DNA of 33,723 bases from Burkholderiaceae bacterium (GTDB lineage Bacteria; Pseudomonadota; Gammaproteobacteria; Burkholderiales; Burkholderiaceae). The notes below the pieces were generated by a model that was given only the letters and a program-made list of their open reading frames with translations, was not told where the DNA came from and did no database searches. Within the stretch, counting starts at the first letter, position 1. Every line of letters begins with the position of its first letter. The stretch spans positions 1 through 33,723 of the forward strand of contig CANGWT010000001.1 of assembly GCA_947457745.1 (NCBI GenBank), read 5' to 3'. Shown in pieces: positions 7,331 through 15,091 of this stretch. The position numbers and the translations under genes were made by a program.

Positions 7331-7798
7331 TTATTTAGTTGCTTGAGCTGCTTGTAATACCTCTGTCACATGTCCAGGTACCTTAATGCCACGCCACTCT
7401 TTTACCAGCTTGCCTGAAGAGTCAAAGAGGAAGGTGCTGCGCTCTACGCCACGAACTTGTTTGCCATACATGTTCTTCATTTTCATTACGCCAAATAGCT
7501 GGCATAGAGTTTCTTCGGTATCGGCAACAAGTTCGAATGGCAGCTCCAGCTTGCTTCGGAAGTTGTCATGAGATTTGACGCTATCCCGAGATACGCCAAC
7601 GATTAAGGTGTTGGCTTTGGTGAAGGCGTCAATGTTATCCCGAAATTCACCAGACTCCGCGGTGCAACCTGGAGTCATATCTTTTGGATAAAAGTAGACA
7701 ACCAGTTTTTTGCCTTTGGCTGAGTCTGGGGTGAAAGTCAATCCTGATGTTGCTGGGATTGCACATTGGGGCATTGGTTTACCAATTTCTACTGTCAT
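7331..7798 (-). CDS. bcp: Thioredoxin-dependent peroxiredoxin, Bcp/PrxQ family
   Basis: Reduces hydrogen peroxide and organic hydroperoxides in the cytoplasm. The 155-residue product has the usual Bcp length. The peroxidatic Cys45 sits in YPKDMTPGCTAESGEF, with the family's Thr at the -3 position. The resolving Cys found five residues later in E. coli Bcp is replaced by Gly50, so this is either a one-Cys enzyme or uses another cysteine such as Cys99 in EETLCQLFG. A GAGAG precedes ATG 7798. It follows arnD by 48 bases on the same strand and may share its transcript; phoH lies beyond a 230-base structured gap. Confidence 0.93.
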   Translation of the reverse strand: MTVEIGKPMPQCAIPATSGLTFTPDSAKGKKLVVYFYPKDMTPGCTAESGEFRDNIDAFTKANTLIVGVSRDSVKSHDNFRSKLELPFELVADTEETLCQLFGVMKMKNMYGKQVRGVERSTFLFDSSGKLVKEWRGIKVPGHVTEVLQAAQATK

Positions 7799-7846
7799 GA
7801 TAGGACTCTCTTATTTAACTTTATATATTACGAATTCTGAGCTTAC

Positions 7847-8764
7847 TTATACTGTTTGCAAAATGAGTTCGCCACTTCTATTAGGTATTTCCCCCCAAGC
7901 GACTGGCTGTAAGGCTATTTTATCCAGTTGCTTAGTAGCTTCCCAGGATTGATGAAGTTCACCCATGGTCACTAGATCATGTCCTTGGTTAAGCCAGCCA
8001 GCCAGTAATTGCTCAAAAGCAGGGAGTAACTTTTGACCCTCAAGCTCTGCATGCAGAGTGAATACCTGATCGTTCGGATTGCTTTGAGTGATTTCTAGGA
8101 GTTTCTTTACAGCACCAAACTCATCGGCATCATCTATCCCAATCAACTCATCAAAAGTTGGTAGGGTGGTTGGATATTGCACGTGCTTTGCTTTGCCGGA
8201 AGGTAATTTAAAACGGTATGGCATCAAGTTAGGTTTAGCCCTGCCATCGGAAGAATATTTAATGCCCCATTGATCAAGTTGCTCAAAGGCCGCTTCATTC
8301 ATTTGCCAACCGGCTGCACCGTAAGTGACTGGTGGGTGACCAAAGATCTCCACAAAACGATCCCAGCTTTTTTTCATCTGCGCTTTAGTCCATTGGGCAT
8401 CGCGATGACGTACAGCATCTTGCCAAGCTACGTGATCCCAGGTGTGAATGCCGGTCTCATGACCAGCTGCATCTATGGCACGCATTTCAGTAGCAGCTTG
8501 TTTGCCAATATCTGGACCAGGTAGTAAGACTCCGTAGAGCAAAGTCTTGATGCCGTAGTGCTCAACAACGGAAGTGCGACTCACTTTCTTTAGAAAACCT
8601 GGTCTAAATACCCGCTTAAGCGCCCAACCAGTGTGGTCGGGGCCTAGGCTAAATAAGAAGGTGGCTTTCAGGCCAAAGCGTTCAAGCGTACGTGCTAGAT
8701 TGGGTACGCCTTCTTTGGTGCCGCGCAGAGTATCAACATCTACCTTAAGTGCAATCTTAGCCAT
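7847..8764 (-). CDS. arnD: 4-deoxy-4-formamido-L-arabinose-phosphoundecaprenol deformylase
   Basis: Polysaccharide-deacetylase-fold enzyme that removes the formyl group from undecaprenyl-phosphate-Ara4FN, freeing the amino sugar for transfer to lipid A. The 305-residue product is close to E. coli ArnD in length. The N-terminal catalytic stretch KVDVDTLRGTKEGVPNL holds the acidic metal and base residues (Asp9, Asp11). HETGIHTWDHVAWQD at about 118-132 is the histidine motif, and GAAGWQMN follows near residue 169. AAGGGC lies four bases before ATG 8764. It is the last arn gene in transcription order, 23 bases after the decarboxylase gene, which supports ArnD over a generic chitin-type deacetylase. 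Confidence 0.93.
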   Translation of the reverse strand: MAKIALKVDVDTLRGTKEGVPNLARTLERFGLKATFLFSLGPDHTGWALKRVFRPGFLKKVSRTSVVEHYGIKTLLYGVLLPGPDIGKQAATEMRAIDAAGHETGIHTWDHVAWQDAVRHRDAQWTKAQMKKSWDRFVEIFGHPPVTYGAAGWQMNEAAFEQLDQWGIKYSSDGRAKPNLMPYRFKLPSGKAKHVQYPTTLPTFDELIGIDDADEFGAVKKLLEITQSNPNDQVFTLHAELEGQKLLPAFEQLLAGWLNQGHDLVTMGELHQSWEATKQLDKIALQPVAWGEIPNRSGELILQTV

Positions 8765-8787
8765 GAAGCCCTTAAATATACTTTTGC

Positions 8788-9834
8788 TTATTCTTTATCA
8801 ACTAAATGACGAGCGTTTTCTACGTCATGGCGATAGGCTTCAAAAATATTCTTCAGCGCATCGCTCATATTGATGGTCGGCTTCCAGCCTAATTCAGTCA
8901 TCGTGTTGTCAATTGCAGGCACGCGGTTCTGAACATCCTGATAGCCTTCACCGTAGTAAGCGCTGGAAGTAGTTTCTAAAATCTTAACTTCATTTGCTGT
9001 CTTTGCGTACTCTGGAATACTGCGAGCGATATCGAGCATCTGATTGGCGAGCTCACGAATAGAGTGATTGTTTTTTGGATTGCCGATGTTGTAGATCTTG
9101 CCGTCAGCAACACCATCTTTGTTGTCGATAATGCGCATTAAAGCATCAATACCATCGTCAACATAAGTAAAGGCGCGTTTTTGCCCGCCACCATCTACAA
9201 CGTTGATAGGCTCACCACGAACAATGTGTCCTAAAAATTGGGTTACTACACGGGAAGAGCCTTCTTTTGGCGTGTAGATGCTGTCAAGGCCAGGGCCAAT
9301 CCAGTTAAATGGGCGAAAGAGGGTGAAGCGTAAACCTTCCATGCCATATCCCCAAATTACACGATCCATCAATTGCTTAGAGCAGGCATAGATCCAGCGA
9401 GGTTTATTGATTGGACCGTAAACCATATTGGATTTAGCGGGATCAAATTCACCATCTTCGCACATGCCATAGACTTCGGATGTAGATGGGAAGACCAAAT
9501 GCTTTTTGTATTTAACTGCTGAGCGCACGATTGGTAAATTGGCTTCGAAGTCGAGCTCAAATACTTTTAATGGCTGCTGAACATAAGTTGCTGGTGTCGC
9601 AATTGCTACTAAGGGCAGGATGACATCGCATTTACGGATGTGATATTCAACCCATTCTTTATTGATGGTGATGTCACCTTCAAAAAAGTGCATACGGGGA
9701 TGGTCTACTAAATCACCAAGGCGATCATTTTGCATGTCCATGCCATAGACATGCCAATCGGTTGTCTCCAGGATGCGCTTTGAAAGGTGATGGCCAATAA
9801 AGCCATTTACGCCAAGAATGAGTACTTTTTTCAT
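8788..9834 (-). CDS. arnA: UDP-glucuronate C-4 oxidising decarboxylase (ArnA C-terminal domain, free-standing)
   Basis: Extended SDR enzyme converting UDP-glucuronic acid to UDP-4-keto-pentose with NAD, the first committed step of Ara4N synthesis. The 348-residue product corresponds to the C-terminal half of E. coli ArnA. The nucleotide-binding motif GVNGFIGHHL occurs at about residues 8-17, PSTSEVYG near 115 and the catalytic YACSK further on. FRPFNWIGPGLD, RAFTYVDDGIDAL and the substrate-binding region SSAYYGEGYQDVQNR are as in ArnA. In many enterobacteria this domain is fused to the formyltransferase; here it is separate, 45 bases after the formyltransferase gene. Ribosome binding site GAGG precedes ATG 9834. 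The symbol arnA covers only this half of the activity. Confidence 0.93.
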   Translation of the reverse strand: MKKVLILGVNGFIGHHLSKRILETTDWHVYGMDMQNDRLGDLVDHPRMHFFEGDITINKEWVEYHIRKCDVILPLVAIATPATYVQQPLKVFELDFEANLPIVRSAVKYKKHLVFPSTSEVYGMCEDGEFDPAKSNMVYGPINKPRWIYACSKQLMDRVIWGYGMEGLRFTLFRPFNWIGPGLDSIYTPKEGSSRVVTQFLGHIVRGEPINVVDGGGQKRAFTYVDDGIDALMRIIDNKDGVADGKIYNIGNPKNNHSIRELANQMLDIARSIPEYAKTANEVKILETTSSAYYGEGYQDVQNRVPAIDNTMTELGWKPTINMSDALKNIFEAYRHDVENARHLVDKE

Positions 9835-9879
9835 CTTTACTGCCTCGTTTTTAATCTAAATAGTGCTGCTTTTAATTCG

Positions 9880-10749
9880 TTAGTTATTTGCTGGGAACCA
9901 GTCCAGTATCTCTACCGCACTTTGGTCGCCACAAACACCGAATATCTGATTATCAACCACTTGGATGCCGGGAGAGTGAAGATCCAGTTGCCTTGGGAAC
10001 GGGCCTTCTAGGCTGGTGCGGGCCACGATCCTGCGCTGACCTTGCCAGTCTGTAAAAGCACCAGGATAAGGGGGTGCAACGGCTCTCACGAGGTTGTGAA
10101 CCTGCTGAGCGGTCTGATGCCACAAAATTTGCCCATCGGCAGGCTTACGGCCCCCAAAGTAGCTTCCCTGAGCTAGATTATTGGGTTTTCTGGGGATGTG
10201 GCCTTGAACCAGCTCTGGGAGAACCTGGTTCATTACCTTGATGGCTGCCTGGCTGACTTTACCAAAGACATCGGTGGCGGTTTCGTTGGGCCCAATCGGG
10301 ACCGCTGACTGTCCCACAATGTCACCCGCATCTGGTTTGACTTCCATCATGTGCAATGTCGCACCGGTTTCGGTTGCACCCTGCAGAATGGCCCAATTGA
10401 CTGGTGCTCTTCCACGGAACTTTGGTAGCAGTGATCCGTGCATATTCAAGGCCCCAATCTTAGCGCAGGCTAAGAGCTCTAACGGAATCATATAGCGATA
10501 GTAAAAGGAGAAAAGGTAATCAGGTGCTAGCTTTTGAAGCTGCGGTACGAGATCGATCAACTGATTTGCATCTGGTGTGATGTAAGGAATCTTTTGATCC
10601 TCACACAGTTTCGCAACGCTCCCAAACCAGACATTCTCATTAGGATCATCTTGGTGGGTTACCACCAAATCAATTTGTATGCCCGCACCCAGCAATGCCT
10701 TAAGGCAGTTAACGCCAACATCGTGATAAGCAAAGACGACTGCGTGCAA
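9880..10749 (-). CDS. arnA: UDP-L-Ara4N formyltransferase (ArnA N-terminal domain, free-standing)
   Basis: Transfers a formyl group from 10-formyl-tetrahydrofolate to UDP-L-Ara4N. The 289-residue product has catalytic residues at exactly the E. coli ArnA positions: Asn102 and His104 in NMHGSLLPKFRGRAPVNW, and Asp140 in KPDAGDIV. FSFYYRYMIP near residue 80 is also family-typical. The C-terminal OB-like subdomain follows RAVAPPYPGAF. The start is TTG at 10749, directly after the arnC stop codon, with AGAGA upstream; the match of catalytic residue numbers supports this start. Sharing the ArnA name with the decarboxylase gene reflects a split of what is one bifunctional protein in enterobacteria. 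Confidence 0.93.
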   Translation of the reverse strand: MHAVVFAYHDVGVNCLKALLGAGIQIDLVVTHQDDPNENVWFGSVAKLCEDQKIPYITPDANQLIDLVPQLQKLAPDYLFSFYYRYMIPLELLACAKIGALNMHGSLLPKFRGRAPVNWAILQGATETGATLHMMEVKPDAGDIVGQSAVPIGPNETATDVFGKVSQAAIKVMNQVLPELVQGHIPRKPNNLAQGSYFGGRKPADGQILWHQTAQQVHNLVRAVAPPYPGAFTDWQGQRRIVARTSLEGPFPRQLDLHSPGIQVVDNQIFGVCGDQSAVEILDWFPANN

Positions 10750-11721
10750 TTATTTTTTCTCTAAAACAGTTTGCACAACATAGCGCGGACGTTCACGAAC
10801 CTGCTGGTAGATACGACCAATGTACTCACCGAGTAGACCAAGGCCAAAGAGCATCACGCCAATCAGGAAGAAGGTGAGAGCGAAGAGGGTGAACACCCCT
10901 TCAACCTCAGCACCGAGCACAAAGCGGCGAACCAGAAGGTAGATAAACAGGCTGCCCGCAGCCATCGCTAGGAACATTCCCAGAATCGAGAAAATCTGCA
11001 AAGGCATGACGGAGAAGCCAGTCACTAAATCAAAGTTCAAGCGAATGAGCTGATACAGACTATATTTGGACTCACCGGCAAAACGCTCTTCATGTTTGAC
11101 GGTAATTTCAGTGGGCTTGGATGCGAAGGTATAAGCCAGTGCCGGAATGAAGGTGTTGCTCTCATCACACTGACGCACGAGATCAACAATTCGACGGCTA
11201 TAGCCGCGCAGCATACAACCTTGATCAGTCATGGTAATGCGGGTAATTTTTTCGCGCAAATGATTCATCGCGCGTGAAGCCAATTTTCTAAAGAAGCTAT
11301 CGCGACGATCAGCGCGAATAGTACCAACGTAGTCGTGACCTTTAAGTAATTCATTTACCAAGGAATCAATTTCTTCCGGGGGATTCTGCAGGTCTGCATC
11401 AAGGGTAATGATGTAAGCTCCGTAGGAATATTCAAAGCCAGCCATGATGGCCATGTGCTGACCAAAGTTGCTTTGAAATAACACTGCGCGAGTCACATCA
11501 GGGCGTAGCTCAACTTGCTTAGCTAGGATACCGGCAGATCGATCTTTGCTGCCATCATTCACAAACACCACTTCATAAGCAATGTTGCGCTTACTGGCCA
11601 TCACATCAAGCGCTGGATATAGGCGATCCATTAGAGCTTGAAGACCATCTTCCTCGTTATAAACGGGGATCACAACGCTGAGTACGGGATTGCAGGCTTG
11701 GGTAGCTAAATTTGCAGTCAT
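10750..11721 (-). CDS. arnC: Undecaprenyl-phosphate Ara4FN transferase
   Basis: Family 2 glycosyltransferase of the inner membrane that moves Ara4-formyl-N from UDP to undecaprenyl phosphate. The 323-residue protein has the GT-A start LSVVIPVYNEEDGLQALM, the metal-binding ITLDADLQNPPEEID (about 95-109), GTIRADRRDSFFRK, DQGCMLRGYSRRIVD and GESKYSLYQLIRLN. Two transmembrane helices lie at about 235-260 and 270-292, followed by GLLGEYIGRIYQQVRERPRY. Nearly every segment parallels E. coli ArnC. It lies 31 bases downstream of arnB and its stop codon adjoins the TTG start of the formyltransferase gene, so these are one operon. Confidence 0.95.
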   Translation of the reverse strand: MTANLATQACNPVLSVVIPVYNEEDGLQALMDRLYPALDVMASKRNIAYEVVFVNDGSKDRSAGILAKQVELRPDVTRAVLFQSNFGQHMAIMAGFEYSYGAYIITLDADLQNPPEEIDSLVNELLKGHDYVGTIRADRRDSFFRKLASRAMNHLREKITRITMTDQGCMLRGYSRRIVDLVRQCDESNTFIPALAYTFASKPTEITVKHEERFAGESKYSLYQLIRLNFDLVTGFSVMPLQIFSILGMFLAMAAGSLFIYLLVRRFVLGAEVEGVFTLFALTFFLIGVMLFGLGLLGEYIGRIYQQVRERPRYVVQTVLEKK

Positions 11722-11752
11722 ATTGCAATTTTGCCTGATTCCGCTCTCAGCA

Positions 11753-12925
11753 CTAGTTTTTACGATGTTTCTTCAGAATTCCAAGGAAAGCGCTGACTAT
11801 TCGGCCAATATCTGCATCGGCCATGCCTGGAAAAAGGGGAAGAGTCAAAATGGAGCGACCAATACGCTTTGCTACTGGAGTGGCTTCCACTTGGTACCCC
11901 AGCTTTTGGTAAAGCGTGAATCCAGTAATAGCAGGGTAGTGAACGCCAGTACCAATTCCTAGATCTTTGAGTTCAGTCATCACCTGCGCGCGATCTATAT
12001 TCAATTGCTCTAGGGGTAGCACAACTTGAAACATATGCCAGTTAGTATCGGCGAAGTTCTCCACGGGAAGCTCTAGATTAAGAGCATCTAAGCCGGCAGA
12101 CTTTATTTCATTTCGAATAGCATCAAAGTACTGTTTAGCTAAAGCACTTCTGCGCGCTTGAAACGCTGGCAGCTGTTTGAGTTGATGAAGACCAATGACA
12201 GCGTTGACATCGGTCAAATTATCTTTGCCACCCAGTACATCAACATCCATGCCATCCATGCCTTGGCGTGTGAGACCTTGTAGACGAAACTTCTCTGCGA
12301 GCTTTGCTTCCTCAACATTGTTAAGAACAAGACAGCCGCCCTCAATAGTCGATAAATTTTTATTTGCCTGAAAACTAAAGCTCACGAGATCGCCAATGCT
12401 GCCAATCTTTTGCCCCTTCCATTGCGACCCAAACGCTTGCGCCGCATCTTCAATAACACGTAACTTATATTGCTTCGCCAGGTCATAGAGTTGATCCATA
12501 TTGACTGGTAATCCAGCTAAATAGACAGGCATGATGGCCCGAGTCTTTGGCGTAATGGCTGTAGCTATCTTATTTAAATCAATGTTGCGTGTAACGGGAT
12601 CAATGTCTACAAACACAGGTGTTGCACCCACACCCAGAATCACATTGGAAGTAGCTACCCAAGAAATGGGAGTGGTGATGACTTCATCCCCAGTCCCAAT
12701 ACCAGCGACCTGCAGAGCGATTTTCATCGTGGCAGTGCCGTTGGCAAAGCAACGCACAGGGCGCCCACCGAAATAGTCACTTAATGTTGCCTCGAACTCC
12801 GCTAACTTCGGTCCTGAGGTAACCCATCCAGACCGCAAAACCTCTGCAACTGCATCAATCGTTTCTTGATTGAAGTGCGGACGAGTAAAGGGAATAAAAG
12901 GCAGGGTATTTTGGGTGACTGACAT
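11753..12925 (-). CDS. arnB: UDP-4-amino-4-deoxy-L-arabinose--oxoglutarate aminotransferase
   Basis: PLP-dependent DegT/DnrJ/EryC1-family sugar aminotransferase that makes UDP-L-Ara4N from the 4-keto sugar, using glutamate. The 390-residue product shows RSGWVTSGPKLAEFE near the start, ANGTATMKIAL (about 61-71), TPISWVATSNVIL (about 85-97), VIEDAAQAFGS with the cofactor Asp160, and the PLP Lys189 in SFSFQANKNLSTIEGG. The family includes other sugar aminotransferases, but position between arnT and arnC makes ArnB the clear choice. It starts 15 bases after arnT, with AAGG upstream of ATG 12925. Confidence 0.93.
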   Translation of the reverse strand: MSVTQNTLPFIPFTRPHFNQETIDAVAEVLRSGWVTSGPKLAEFEATLSDYFGGRPVRCFANGTATMKIALQVAGIGTGDEVITTPISWVATSNVILGVGATPVFVDIDPVTRNIDLNKIATAITPKTRAIMPVYLAGLPVNMDQLYDLAKQYKLRVIEDAAQAFGSQWKGQKIGSIGDLVSFSFQANKNLSTIEGGCLVLNNVEEAKLAEKFRLQGLTRQGMDGMDVDVLGGKDNLTDVNAVIGLHQLKQLPAFQARRSALAKQYFDAIRNEIKSAGLDALNLELPVENFADTNWHMFQVVLPLEQLNIDRAQVMTELKDLGIGTGVHYPAITGFTLYQKLGYQVEATPVAKRIGRSILTLPLFPGMADADIGRIVSAFLGILKKHRKN

Positions 12926-12940
12926 AGTGGCCTTGTGATT

Positions 12941-14635
12941 TTATTTTGCTGAGCTGCCTTGTGATTTCGGGTGCTTAACAATAACGCGCCGAGAATCTCG
13001 ACCAACTTCTTGCATCGGGATATTTAGTTTTTGTAACTCGATATATTGTTCTGGCACCATTAATGCATAAGCCGTCTGATCTTTTTTCCAGCGCTCGATA
13101 AAAGCAGCAAAGGTAGGGATCCACAACTCAGGCTCTTGCTTAACGCCAAATTCCAGTTCATCTGGAGACTCCACCATGATCATCGTTCTGCCGAGATAGA
13201 AGGGTACTGTGTGGTCTAGGATTCGTATGGAATAAAAATTCACTTTTTCCGGGATGCCTGGTTTGACTTTCTCAACTAAATCAATGCCCGATACAGCGCG
13301 ACCTAGAGTCTCATGACCCGTTCCAGCAATGAGCGCGCAGAGAAAAAATCCATAAGCAAAACTGATAATGCTGCTCAAACCATTACGCTTACTTTGCATG
13401 ACTGTCGCGAGGCTAAATGTAATTAATGCAATCAGTGCTGCAACTATCCAATAAGTATATTGAGCATAAGATTCAATTTCATCCGGCCTTGATTGTTGAC
13501 TAACCTCACCTAAAAAGAAAAATCCAAGGCCGCCCAAGATTGCAAAGAAAAGTGCTTGTAATCTCCAGGGCAATCCCAGTGAATTACTACTACCCAAATT
13601 ACGATCTAAGCAATGCCCAACCAGCATTGCCAGTGCCGGAAAGACTGGGATGATATAGCCAGGTAATTTCGATTGAGAGATGCTAAAGAATCCCATGATT
13701 ACGGCAAACCAGCAGGTGAGCAACCAGCCACTGGAGAACTCGCGATTACGCTCTCGCCAGGCTTGAGCGAGAGCTTCAGGAGTTTGCGCAATCCATGGCG
13801 CGAAGCCTAGCAGTAGCAATGGGATGAAGTAATAGATTGGTCCCGTTCTGCTATGAGTCGTTTGCGTGAATCGTTGCAGGTGTTCATGAATAAAAAAGAA
13901 CTCCAGAAACTCGGGATTGCGTTGGGCTACCAGAACAAACCAAGGCGCAGTAATCGCTAAAAATATAATCGTGCCACTAATGATGTGTAGTCGCTTCCAG
14001 ATCTTCCAGTCCCATGCAGTAATAGAATAAACAGCAAACACCATGCCAGGGATAGCGACACCAATAACGCCTTTGGATAGCGTCGCTAGGGCCATGAAAG
14101 CCCAGCAGGCCCACATCCACTTTTTGGTGTCGCTCGAGTGGCCAGCAGTTTGCGCTAACAAAAGACTGCAGAGTGCGGCGACTAAAAATGCTGACAATCC
14201 CATATCCAGTGAGTTGATGTGCCCACCAATGACCCACATTGGACTAGATGCTAAAGCGATTGAAGCCAGCCAGCCGGCACGTACGCTATAGATGCGTGCG
14301 CCAGTAAATCCAATAAATACAATTGTTAGAAATCCAGTGAGCGCAGTCCATAAGCGCGCCTGCCAATCACCGATGCCAAAAAGATTAAAGGCGCTAGCAG
14401 TGGCCCAAATTTGTAATGGGGGTTTTTCAAAATACTTATAGCCGTTGTAGCGAGGAGTGACCCAATCCCCAGTGACAAGCATCTCGCGAGCAATCTCGGC
14501 ATAACGTCCCTCGTCAGACGGTATGAGGTGACGGTAGTTGAGGGCACCAAACCACAGCACGGCATAAATCAAAACCAGAATCAAAATCGATACTGGGTTG
14601 AGCGCGCTTGACTGCCGCATTTGGCCAAATTGCAT
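12941..14635 (-). CDS. arnT: Lipid A Ara4N transferase (PMT-2 family glycosyltransferase)
   Basis: Polytopic inner-membrane enzyme that transfers Ara4N from undecaprenyl phosphate to lipid A phosphates on the periplasmic face, giving resistance to polymyxin-type peptides. The 564-residue protein has a first transmembrane helix (about 13-33), then the conserved acidic periplasmic loop IPSDEGRYAEIAREMLVTGDW, and KYFEKPPLQIW. About 11 further hydrophobic segments follow, then a soluble C-terminal domain from about residue 455. E. coli ArnT is of similar length. Its ATG shares one base with the TAA of the upstream Mth938-domain gene, implying coupled translation. As a family call PMT-2 is certain; ArnT follows from the neighbours. 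Confidence 0.92.
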   Translation of the reverse strand: MQFGQMRQSSALNPVSILILVLIYAVLWFGALNYRHLIPSDEGRYAEIAREMLVTGDWVTPRYNGYKYFEKPPLQIWATASAFNLFGIGDWQARLWTALTGFLTIVFIGFTGARIYSVRAGWLASIALASSPMWVIGGHINSLDMGLSAFLVAALCSLLLAQTAGHSSDTKKWMWACWAFMALATLSKGVIGVAIPGMVFAVYSITAWDWKIWKRLHIISGTIIFLAITAPWFVLVAQRNPEFLEFFFIHEHLQRFTQTTHSRTGPIYYFIPLLLLGFAPWIAQTPEALAQAWRERNREFSSGWLLTCWFAVIMGFFSISQSKLPGYIIPVFPALAMLVGHCLDRNLGSSNSLGLPWRLQALFFAILGGLGFFFLGEVSQQSRPDEIESYAQYTYWIVAALIALITFSLATVMQSKRNGLSSIISFAYGFFLCALIAGTGHETLGRAVSGIDLVEKVKPGIPEKVNFYSIRILDHTVPFYLGRTMIMVESPDELEFGVKQEPELWIPTFAAFIERWKKDQTAYALMVPEQYIELQKLNIPMQEVGRDSRRVIVKHPKSQGSSAK

Positions 14636-15012
14636 TAGACGCTTTCCACAATCAGGGCGAGTAGAACCTGACGACCTTCACCAACAAGAATGTTGTAAGT
14701 GCGACAAGCGGCTTGAGAATCCATGATCTCAAAGCCAAGCTTGGCCTCGATGAGGGTTTTTAAAAGCTCAGGTCTTGGGAAGCGCTGGCGTTTACCGGTG
14801 CCAATGATGATTAATTCTGGCTTAAGGGAAGCCATTTGAGCGAAATCGGCTGAACTCAGCTCTTCAAAGGACTTGATATCCCACTCTAAGATTTCACCAT
14901 CCGAGCTCAGTAAAACCGCATGACTATAGGGGATCTTATTGATCTCAATGTAGCCATCGCCGTAACCGGTGATCGTATTAGCTCCGGAATGGGGGTCAGA
15001 TTGAAGCTTCAA
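14635..15012 (-). CDS. Mth938-like domain-containing protein (DUF498)
   Basis: Small soluble protein of 125 residues with the whole length matching the Mth938/NDUFAF3-type domain: a GYGDGYIEIN start, HAVLLSSDGEILEWDI, LIIIGTGKRQRFP and a C-terminal strand region. The bacterial role is not established; the human relative NDUFAF3 helps assemble respiratory complex I. The start is TTG at 15012, five bases after AGAGAG; the residues that follow match the expected N terminus and there is no upstream ATG in frame. It is the first gene of the arn run and overlaps arnT by one base, but I see no direct biochemical link to lipid A modification. Confidence 0.87.
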   Translation of the reverse strand: MKLQSDPHSGANTITGYGDGYIEINKIPYSHAVLLSSDGEILEWDIKSFEELSSADFAQMASLKPELIIIGTGKRQRFPRPELLKTLIEAKLGFEIMDSQAACRTYNILVGEGRQVLLALIVESV

Positions 15013-15038
15013 GTGGACTCTCTGTCATAATTATGATG

Positions 15039-15044
15039 ATTATA
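15039..15044 (-). promoter_or_regulatory. Candidate -10 box for the Mth938-arn operon
   Basis: Minus-strand TATAAT lies 27 bases upstream of the TTG start, in the 79-base gap between divergent genes. The best -35 candidates are imperfect: TTGAAA with a 20-base spacer (15065-15070), or AAATCT with 17. Plausible start point for the long minus-strand run. Confidence 0.45.
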
Positions 15045-15091
15045 GCTAGCTGTTTTTTCCAAGATTTCAAGAACTTACCCTTTAATTTATT

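Noticed and set aside
15022..15031. Pho box-like CTGTCATAAT between the Mth938 gene and alaA
   Set aside because: Only one half-site is present; the second CTGTCA repeat expected 11 bases on is absent.
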